DNA from: Treponema sp.
Lineage (GTDB): Bacteria > Spirochaetota > Spirochaetia > Treponematales > Breznakiellaceae
Direction of reading: 5' to 3'
Assembly (NCBI GenBank): GCA_009785045.1
Contig: WQXC01000027.1
Span: 1 to 15,904 of the forward strand
DNA length: 15,904 nucleotides
A program made the position numbers and the translations under genes. Shown here piece by piece: positions 1 to 4,780 of the stretch (position 1 is the stretch's first letter; each line of letters starts with the position of its first letter). The notes beneath the pieces were generated by a model. That model did no database searches and was not told the origin of the DNA. It saw nothing but the letters and a program-made list of their open reading frames with translations.

Positions 1-248
1 CAGCAGCAGCACCGGCAGCAGCGCCTGCAGCGTCAGGAGACGGAAACATCATCGCTCCGTTGGCAGGAACAGTGCTTCGTTACATAGCGACAGAAGGACA
101 GGATGTAAAACCGGGCGAAACAATAATGATTTTGGAATCCATGAAAATGGAACTTGAAATTAAAGCAAGCGCCGCCGGCAAAGTACACTTCCTTGTACAA
201 ACAGGAACACAGGTAGCTTCCAAGCAGCCAATTGCAAAGATAGCCTGA
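1..248 (+). CDS. Biotin-carrier (biotinyl) domain, C-terminal end of a decarboxylase/carboxylase subunit (5' partial)
   Basis: The reading frame is open from base 3 and runs off the left edge, so only about 81 C-terminal residues are seen. They begin with an Ala/Pro linker (AAAPAAAPAASGDG), typical of the flexible arm before a biotinyl domain. Then comes a complete biotin/lipoyl-attachment fold of about 65 residues. The biotinylation motif ESMKME has its acceptor lysine codon at 144-146, and the partner turn is GKVHFLVQTGTQV. Such domains carry CO2 on biotin in the Na+-pumping oxaloacetate, methylmalonyl-CoA or glutaconyl-CoA decarboxylases, or in pyruvate carboxylase subunit B. The visible part cannot tell a small stand-alone carrier from the tail of a long alpha subunit. 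No beta-subunit gene follows; a terminator does. An apparent TTG start at 60 lies inside the domain and is not the real start. Confidence 0.9.
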   Translation, partial: AAAPAAAPAASGDGNIIAPLAGTVLRYIATEGQDVKPGETIMILESMKMELEIKASAAGKVHFLVQTGTQVASKQPIAKIA

Positions 249-340
249 CCACTTAAAAGTAGTTAGTCAAAAATAAAAAACCGGCCACGAGTGGTCGGTT
301 TTTTTTGCTCATACCCAAACACTTTTAAGTAGTCAGGTTA
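243..340. repeat. Outer imperfect inverted repeat around the terminator
   Basis: Bases 243-260 and the reverse complement of about 321-338 match at 16 of 18 positions (core CCTGACYACTTAAAAGT). The left arm contains the TGA stop of the biotin-carrier gene. The right arm abuts the TAA stop of the sigma-factor gene on the other strand. Both convergent genes therefore end in nearly the same sequence read on their own strands, and the pair could form a long stem enclosing the central terminator hairpin. Confidence 0.7.
279..306. terminator. Bidirectional Rho-independent terminator
   Basis: AACCGGCCA (279-287) pairs with TGGTCGGTT (292-300), with one G-T wobble and a CGAG loop. An eight-base T run (299-306) follows on the plus strand. 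An A-rich run at 271-280 supplies the U-tract for transcripts from the minus strand. It lies between two converging genes, so it probably ends both the biotin-carrier transcript and the sigma-factor operon. Confidence 0.9.
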
Positions 341-1327
341 AGTATTTTCGCGTAACTCGCGCAGTTCGTGCAGTGTGCGAAGTTTCCAAATAGCTTTTTC
401 CTGTATCTGCCTGACTCGTTCGCGCGTAATGCCAAGATACTTTCCGGTTTCTTCCAGCGTAAGAGGGTTTTCTCCGGTTAATCCAAAACGAAGCTGAATT
501 ATCTTCATCTCCCTTTCGGATAACTGTGAAAGAATTCCTCCCATGGTTTCTTGTAATGTCATTGAAAAAACCATTTCAAATGGTTCTGCTCTTGTGTCAT
601 CTTTAATTAAATCCGCTAAACGGGTCATGTTTCCGTCGTCAACGATAGTATCCAGGCTTGTAGTTTCCTGCGAAAGTTTTACTATTTCTTTAACTTTGGA
701 AACAGGAACATCCAAATACTGAGACAACTCTTCTTCGTTAGGGTCGCGTCCTAAATCCTGCGTTAACTGTTTGGCAACATAATAACACTTTTTAATTGTG
801 TTAAGCATGTGAATAGGAATACGGATTACGCGACCCTTGTCTGCAATGCTTTTGATGATAGCCTGCCTAATCCACCATGTACCGTAGGTGGAAAAACGGC
901 AGCCTCTTGTGTAGTCAAACCGTTCAACGGCTTCAATTAGGCCGATATTCCCTTCGTCGATTAAATCCAAAAGCGAAAGTCCGCGGTGCTGATAATTCTT
1001 TGCAATTGATACAACAAGGCGTAAGTTGGAGTTTATCATTGTGTTTTTGTAATGAAGAAGAGCGCTGTCAAGAGCTGCTTTTTCTGAGCTATAATCAATT
1101 TCCTTGTTTTTATTTTTATCAGATTCAAGCGCTTTTATTTTTGAGCGCAGACTGATTATTTTCTCGCCAATAATCTGTTCTTCCTGCAATGTTAATAGAG
1201 GAAATCTGGAAATCTGCCTGAAATACAGCGCTAGCGGATCACTTTCCTTTTGTGTTTTGACTCTTTTATGAGTTTTATCGATATGTTTTCTGGAACGTTT
1301 TCCAACTTTTTCTAATCCAACTTCCAT
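338..1327 (-). CDS. Sigma-70 family RNA polymerase sigma factor, RpoD/RpoS-like (group 2)
   Basis: A promoter-specificity subunit of RNA polymerase, 329 aa. Region 1.2 lies at about 29-60 (DPLALYFRQISRFPLL). Region 2 is at about 92-171, with NLRLVVSIAKNY, the core-binding DLIDEGNIGLIEAVERFD and the -10-reading FSTYGTWWIRQAI. Region 3 is at about 175-250. Region 4 is at about 263-318, with the -35-reading helix-turn-helix LTLEETGKYLGITRERVRQI. The acidic region 1.1 and the large non-conserved insert of a primary RpoD are missing, and the length is that of RpoS-type alternative factors. The ATG is preceded by AAGGGG, which overlaps the TAA of the upstream LysM gene (10-nt gap), so translation is probably coupled. 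It is last in a four-gene operon and ends at the bidirectional terminator. Family is certain; stationary-phase or stress role is inferred from context. Confidence 0.93.
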   Translation of the reverse strand: MEVGLEKVGKRSRKHIDKTHKRVKTQKESDPLALYFRQISRFPLLTLQEEQIIGEKIISLRSKIKALESDKNKNKEIDYSSEKAALDSALLHYKNTMINSNLRLVVSIAKNYQHRGLSLLDLIDEGNIGLIEAVERFDYTRGCRFSTYGTWWIRQAIIKSIADKGRVIRIPIHMLNTIKKCYYVAKQLTQDLGRDPNEEELSQYLDVPVSKVKEIVKLSQETTSLDTIVDDGNMTRLADLIKDDTRAEPFEMVFSMTLQETMGGILSQLSEREMKIIQLRFGLTGENPLTLEETGKYLGITRERVRQIQEKAIWKLRTLHELRELRENT

Positions 1328-1337
1328 TGTCTACCCC

Positions 1338-2252
1338 TTAAGTTCTAGAATTACCGCCAGCCCTGGGCGCCAAAGCCGGATCCATGGGTGTATCATTACG
1401 GAAAACCATGAAAAAAAGCTGAGGCTTGGCCGAAACTGCATTAACACCCAATCGCCCAACTTCCATCCCCGGTGTTATCCTGTCTCCAACATTAACTGTT
1501 ATTGTCTCGCATCCGCCGTACATGTAATAATACCCTCCGGCTGTTTCTACAATTACCACTCTGCCAAATTTTCTCCAGGGACCGGCAGATACTACTTTCC
1601 CCTGGGTTAAGCTGCGTACTGTTTCAAACTGCTCGCCTTCAACAACAACACCCATCTGCCCTGTCATATAATCAATACTCTTGGGTGTAACCGGCCAGCG
1701 TAAAGCAAAAAGACCGCTTGCACTATTATTGCCGGGAGGCGGATTACTGGCTGTGCCTGGCATTGTGTTCCCGGTTGCCCTTGCGGGTACTTTAATCACA
1801 TCGCCGATTTTTAATACATGATTGGAAGAAAACCCGTTAATCTCAAGCAGCCGCTGCAGGGTAATTCCATTGGTTCGCGCAATGCTAAAAAGCGTGTCTC
1901 CCCTGACAGCCCGGTAATTAACCAGAGTTTGAGCTGCTGCTCCGGAGGATGCAGCTCCGGAGGAAGCAGACGCCTGTGCAGCCGATGTTGATGCAGATAT
2001 TACCGCAACATCTCCAGATGACCCGTCGGCGGACGCCGGGATGATAAGCCTTTTTCCAACACTTAGTTTGGAAGGATCGGTGATACCATTGGCTCTCATA
2101 AGTTCGTCCGCTGTTACTTGATAAAAGCGGGAGAGCGAATAGATTGTATCTCCCCTTCCGACTACATGGATTAAGTCATCCGCAGCAAGCATTCCGGAGG
2201 ATAGAATGCCCGCCAAAGCTAAAAATAAGGTAAATCTCTGTAGATACTTCAC
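1338..2252 (-). CDS. LysM / degenerate LytM (M23) envelope protein, NlpD-like
   Basis: A 304-aa exported protein. An N-terminal signal peptide (about 1-24, cleavage likely after GMLAA) is followed by two LysM peptidoglycan-binding repeats (about 28-72 and 112-156, both with the RGDT-x-(F/Y)SI/L pattern). They are separated by an Ala/Ser-rich linker, and a Pro/Asn/Gly linker leads to a LytM/M23-like domain (about 184-292). The fold landmarks are kept (GKVVSAGPWRKFGRVVIVE, VNVGDRITPGMEVGRLG). The zinc ligands are not: the usual YAHL position reads YGGC, the HLHF position reads QLFF, and no H-x(n)-D pair precedes the domain. It is therefore probably a non-catalytic amidase regulator or wall-binding protein of the NlpD/EnvC kind. 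The start is GTG, with GAAGAG a few bases upstream. It sits directly before the sigma-factor gene. Confidence 0.85.
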   Translation of the reverse strand: MKYLQRFTLFLALAGILSSGMLAADDLIHVVGRGDTIYSLSRFYQVTADELMRANGITDPSKLSVGKRLIIPASADGSSGDVAVISASTSAAQASASSGAASSGAAAQTLVNYRAVRGDTLFSIARTNGITLQRLLEINGFSSNHVLKIGDVIKVPARATGNTMPGTASNPPPGNNSASGLFALRWPVTPKSIDYMTGQMGVVVEGEQFETVRSLTQGKVVSAGPWRKFGRVVIVETAGGYYYMYGGCETITVNVGDRITPGMEVGRLGVNAVSAKPQLFFMVFRNDTPMDPALAPRAGGNSRT

Positions 2253-2328
2253 GGCTCTTCATTATCGGCAACTTTGCCGTAAAACTACAGTGAGTAAATA
2301 TAATTAAAACAGGAAAAGTTACAGTAAT

Positions 2329-2814
2329 TTATTGCTTTTCGTACTGTTGAACTTCGTTTAATACATATTCAAGTAAAATTCCAGCAATTTTAAACATGGA
2401 TTCGGAATCACCGCCGTCATGATACCGGCGCTGGCAAACAACGCGTTTAATCCCGCAGTTAATAATCAACATTGCGCATGTTCTGCAGGGAGTCATACGG
2501 CAATACAGCGTGGCTCCATCTATCGATATTCCCCTCTTTGCCGCCTGGCATATGGCGTTTTGTTCTGCATGAACTGTTCTTACACAATGGGTTGTTTCTT
2601 TGCCGTCTTCATGGAGCATTTTTTTTAATTGATGTCCCTCATCGTCACAATGAGGAAGTCCTGCCGGAGCGCCAACGTAACCTGTTACAAGAATCTGTTT
2701 ATCCTTGGCGATAACACAGCCAGAACGACCTCTATCGCAGGTTGCTCTTTTGGAAATTGCTTCGCAAACTTCCATAAAATATTCATCCCAACTGGGTCTT
2801 TTATAATCGCTCAT
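2329..2814 (-). CDS. dCMP deaminase (ComEB-type cytidine/deoxycytidylate deaminase family)
   Basis: Zinc-dependent deamination of dCMP to dUMP, which feeds dTMP synthesis in the cytoplasm. The 161 residues match the family's usual length. The zinc site is complete: HAEQN (His82, Glu84 as proton shuttle) and TPCRTC (Cys110, Cys113). The segment GAPAGLPHCDD near residues 48-58 is characteristic of dCMP deaminases rather than free-base cytosine or tRNA deaminases. The ATG has GAGG upstream, placed immediately after the TAA of the preceding gene (9-nt gap); the next gene downstream is 76 nt away. The position in an envelope/sigma operon suggests cotranscription but not a shared function. A late-competence (ComEB) label is only a family name; no competence genes are seen here. 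Confidence 0.93.
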   Translation of the reverse strand: MSDYKRPSWDEYFMEVCEAISKRATCDRGRSGCVIAKDKQILVTGYVGAPAGLPHCDDEGHQLKKMLHEDGKETTHCVRTVHAEQNAICQAAKRGISIDGATLYCRMTPCRTCAMLIINCGIKRVVCQRRYHDGGDSESMFKIAGILLEYVLNEVQQYEKQ

Positions 2815-2823
2815 TTTTACCTC

Positions 2824-3825
2824 TTATCGTGCTTCCAGAATTATACGGTATTTTAGGTATATTTCCTCTAGCGTATGCAGCGGTCCGGGCGCATTAACTC
2901 TTTTTCGCAGTGTACAGGCGTCCCGTCTTTCTATAAAAAAGTCATAAATTGCACGCGGATCATGATCTTCTACAATAGAATATACCGGCTTTGAATCTAA
3001 ATAAGAACGCACTTCCTCGTGACTTACGCATGTAACTCCATATTTTTTTAATCTGTTTCGCACCTGTAAAATCTCTTCGTAAGATAAACCGAATAGAAAC
3101 TCTTCCAGCGCCCATCTGGTATAATCATTGGTTGATTCTTCTTTTAAGAATTCTTCCCATTCGGTGTCAGCTCCCATATCGATAGAAATTCTAAATAGTT
3201 CCGAGTTGCCATCCATTGTTCCGAAGCCCGGCGGGGTGGAATCTCTTGCTTTCCAAAGTGATGAGAGAGCCATAAGATGTTTAATGCTGCGTTGATCTGT
3301 ACCGCTGTCCCAGAGTGCGATTAAATCATTTGCAAGCCTGGATTTGGTAATGTTAGAAAAACCTGGATCATCAAGGCAGGAAAAATAAACATCTTCTGCC
3401 ATAAGCGTATAAATAACGGAAAAAGAGATGCTTTTTGCAGGAATGTTTAAAATGTCATTTTTTTCAGTCATCCGGGAAGCAAGAGAAAATGCATGAAATT
3501 TGGCAACCAAAAAACTGCGAAGAGCCGCTACCTTGGCAGGAGCGCGTAATACATGCGACGGAGCAGAAAAGGCAAGAAGCGACTCTGTAAGCTGATGTTC
3601 ATTAACAAGAATATCTCTTACAAATTGAGTTTCTTTAATGGATGGATAATCGAAAACTGCCCTGCCCAAATTACGCAGCCGCCGAAACCTCTCATGCACC
3701 AGAAAATAATCCTGAGGCCTCTTTTCCTGAAGCCACTCTTCTATTTTTCCAATAAGAAGTTCTTCTTCGTCTGACAGAACCTTTAGATCCTGCTCGTGCG
3801 CGGAAGGCGCGTGCACCTGAACCAT
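2824..3825 (-). CDS. Conserved-looking hypothetical protein, 333 aa
   Basis: I do not recognise a family. The protein is soluble-looking, rich in Glu, Leu and Arg and mostly helical in appearance, with no signal peptide or membrane segment. Notable stretches are an acidic N-terminal helix (LSDEEELLIGKIEEWLQEKRP), a charged middle with DMGADTEWEEFLKEES, and a C-terminal segment ending DFFIERRDACTLRKRV. Codon use resembles the neighbours and the frame is fully open, so it is very likely a real gene. It heads the operon with dCMP deaminase, NlpD-like and sigma-factor genes (9-nt gap to the next). No Shine-Dalgarno sequence is visible before the ATG. Instead a perfect TATAAT lies 9 nt upstream, so the message may be leaderless. 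Resemblance to conserved treponemal hypotheticals is a guess. Confidence 0.8.
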   Translation of the reverse strand: MVQVHAPSAHEQDLKVLSDEEELLIGKIEEWLQEKRPQDYFLVHERFRRLRNLGRAVFDYPSIKETQFVRDILVNEHQLTESLLAFSAPSHVLRAPAKVAALRSFLVAKFHAFSLASRMTEKNDILNIPAKSISFSVIYTLMAEDVYFSCLDDPGFSNITKSRLANDLIALWDSGTDQRSIKHLMALSSLWKARDSTPPGFGTMDGNSELFRISIDMGADTEWEEFLKEESTNDYTRWALEEFLFGLSYEEILQVRNRLKKYGVTCVSHEEVRSYLDSKPVYSIVEDHDPRAIYDFFIERRDACTLRKRVNAPGPLHTLEEIYLKYRIILEAR

Positions 3826-3834
3826 AATAGTAGA

Positions 3835-3863
3835 ATTATACTATAGAAAGTGAAAAAACACAA
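3835..3863 (-). promoter_or_regulatory. Candidate promoter of the 333-aa/deaminase/NlpD-like/sigma operon
   Basis: On the minus strand TATAAT (3835-3840) is a perfect -10 box. TTGTGT (3858-3863, 3 of 6 to consensus) lies 17 nt upstream. Transcription would begin about 6-8 nt below the -10 box, almost at the ATG at 3825, giving a nearly leaderless mRNA. The -35 match is weak. Confidence 0.45.
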
Positions 3864-3903
3864 ATAAAAAATGCCCCCAATAACAATTAAAGGAGAATCT
3901 CTA

Positions 3904-4011
3904 CTATGACGATTTTTCGTATTTTTTATCACGCCAGTACGAAATAAGACCAGCAATTATAAGAGGAAGCCCAACAATTAATGCGCCAATTAATAAAATT
4001 TCCATTCCCAT
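3904..4011 (-). CDS. Small single-pass membrane protein, 35 aa
   Basis: A short ORF reads MGMEILLIGALIVGLPLII followed by AGLISYWRDKKYEKSS. One hydrophobic helix (about 4-23) carries a basic, charged C-terminal tail, so it should sit in the inner membrane with the tail in the cytoplasm. GGAGGT lies 7 nt before the ATG, a near-perfect ribosome-binding site, and begins immediately after the TAA of the 77-aa gene upstream (12 nt between the two genes). That tight spacing, with strong translation signals and an obvious transmembrane composition, is the case for a real gene despite its size. Function is unknown. Possible roles are a membrane-complex partner of the upstream 77-aa protein or a type-I-toxin-like peptide; nothing in the sequence decides between them. 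Confidence 0.7.
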   Translation of the reverse strand: MGMEILLIGALIVGLPLIIAGLISYWRDKKYEKSS

Positions 4012-4023
4012 TTGCTTACCTCC

Positions 4024-4257
4024 TTAAACTAATAAAGTAATATTTTCTTCAGTTTTCTTTTCCTGCGATGTCCACCAAAGACCAATAAAGCAAAATAACG
4101 CTGTTACAATAAAACCACCTGTAACCATTATAACAGGTGGTACTTCACCTCGCAAGACACCTCCAAGGAACATACTACCAAAAACTAATTTACCTAAATC
4201 AATAAGTATTTTTCCGGTATTCTCCCTAAAATTTGTTAGTTTTCGCAGTTTTTTCAT
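4024..4257 (-). CDS. Small two-helix membrane protein, 77 aa
   Basis: The protein starts MKKLRKLTNFRENTGKILID, then has two hydrophobic segments (about 22-35, KLVFGSMFLGGVL, and about 41-63, PPVIMVTGGFIVTALFCFIGLWW) and a short charged tail. The layout (basic amphipathic start, G-K-I-L-I-D-L-G-K-L-V-F-G, two helices) reminds me of DUF6722-type small proteins; this is from memory and unchecked. AGGAG lies 5-6 nt before the ATG. The frame stays open upstream to 4461, but that part is antisense to the 5' end of the tmRNA and makes no sense as protein, so the ATG at 4257 is chosen. It is cotranscribed with the 35-aa gene. The region is AT-richer than its neighbours. Function unknown. Confidence 0.75.
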   Translation of the reverse strand: MKKLRKLTNFRENTGKILIDLGKLVFGSMFLGGVLRGEVPPVIMVTGGFIVTALFCFIGLWWTSQEKKTEENITLLV

Positions 4258-4273
4258 AATTACTCCTAAACCT

Positions 4274-4301
4274 AATATAATAAATAATCTAAAGAAGGCA
4301 A
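4274..4301 (-). promoter_or_regulatory. Candidate promoter for the small membrane protein pair
   Basis: On the minus strand TTGCCT (4296-4301, 4 of 6) and TATATT (4274-4279, 5 of 6) are separated by 16 nt. The start would fall about 4267, at the AGGAG ribosome-binding site of the 77-aa gene. It is divergent from the tmRNA promoter roughly 35 nt away. Confidence 0.45.
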
Positions 4302-4333
4302 GAAAATACAAACCAAATAAAACTGTAACTCTC

Positions 4334-4362
4334 TTGAAAATTATATAATTTAACACTATCTT
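4334..4362 (+). promoter_or_regulatory. Promoter of the tmRNA gene
   Basis: TTGAAA (4334-4339, 5 of 6) and TATCTT (4357-4362, 4 of 6) are spaced exactly 17 nt apart. The predicted start at about 4369-4371 coincides with the GGGAGUG 5' end of tmRNA, so little 5' processing would be needed. Confidence 0.7.
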
Positions 4363-4370
4363 ATACATAA

Positions 4371-4714
4371 GGGAGTGCACCGGTTTCGACTGGTACGTTT
4401 TCGGGGTATAGATTGCAGATGGAGCGCTCATCTCCTGATTGGGCAAAAATTTAACTGCCAATAACGTCAGTTACGATTACGCCTTAGCTGCGTAACCGCG
4501 TGGGACTGTTCCGCTGCTCTGAGGAACAACTTCCGCGTCGCAATCAGAGCTGGTCATGATGTTTCTTTCGGAGGCATTGTGATAAGATTTTCCGGAATAC
4601 GGACAGGACGCGCGCCGTTTAGCCAAGCCTGTCCCGACAATAAAATAAACGGCTAAATCTGTAGATGTCTATGTTTCGCGTATTGGGACGCGGGTTCGAT
4701 TCCCGCCACTTCCA
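4371..4714 (+). ncRNA. ssrA: Transfer-messenger RNA (tmRNA)
   Basis: Rescues ribosomes stalled on broken messages and tags the product for proteolysis, with SmpB. The 5' end GGGAGUGCACCGGUUUCGAC and the 3' end (T-arm GCGGGTTCGATTCCCGC, then CACTTCC and A) form the alanine-tRNA-like acceptor; GGGAGUG pairs with CACUUCC. The tag ORF begins at GCC 4457 and ends at TAA 4493-4495, encoding ANNVSYDYALAA, a normal degradation tag. Two pseudoknots can be traced. In the first, TGTTCC/GGAACA (4507-4512/4523-4528) has its loop GCTCTGA (4516-4522) paired to TCAGAGC (4544-4550). In the second, GGACAGG/CCTGTCC (4601-4607/4628-4634) has its loop paired to a segment at 4647-4657. CCA is not encoded (the genome reads TCA after the discriminator), so it must be added enzymatically. 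No clear poly-U terminator follows. Confidence 0.97.
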
Positions 4715-4762
4715 TCAAAAAACTTAAGAAAATCGTACATTTTCTCAAATTTACCATAGAAA

Positions 4763-4773
4763 TATGATACTAT
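4763..4773 (+). promoter_or_regulatory. -10-like box just before the hybrid kinase start
   Basis: TATGAT (4763-4768, 5 of 6) overlaps TACTAT (4768-4773, 4 of 6), 12 and 7 nt respectively before the ATG at 4781. No Shine-Dalgarno sequence lies between them and the ATG. No convincing -35 box is seen. Transcription from tmRNA could also read through, since no strong terminator lies at 4715-4760 (only an AT-rich 7-bp hairpin, 4727-4745). Confidence 0.35.
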
Positions 4774-4780
4774 TTATATC

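Noticed and set aside
2264..2277. Small CGGCA/TGCCG hairpin upstream of the LysM gene
   Set aside because: No U-tract follows on either strand, and the stem is only 5-6 bp; not a convincing terminator or riboswitch.
3906..3947. 13-codon plus-strand ORF with an AAAGGAG upstream
   Set aside because: It is antisense to the 35-aa membrane protein and too short to judge; the peptide has no recognisable feature. The Shine-Dalgarno match is probably chance.
4258..4461. N-terminal extension of the 77-aa gene to 145 aa
   Set aside because: The extension is antisense to the tmRNA 5' domain and promoter, and the ATG at 4257 has its own AGGAG site.
4680..4720. Attachment-site duplication of the tmRNA 3' end
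   Set aside because: No second copy of TTCGATTCCCGCC is seen in the window and no integrase is present.
4727..4745. AGAAAAT/ATTTTCT hairpin after tmRNA as a terminator
   Set aside because: The stem is all A-T apart from one pair and lacks a U-run. Termination of ssrA is not demonstrated here.
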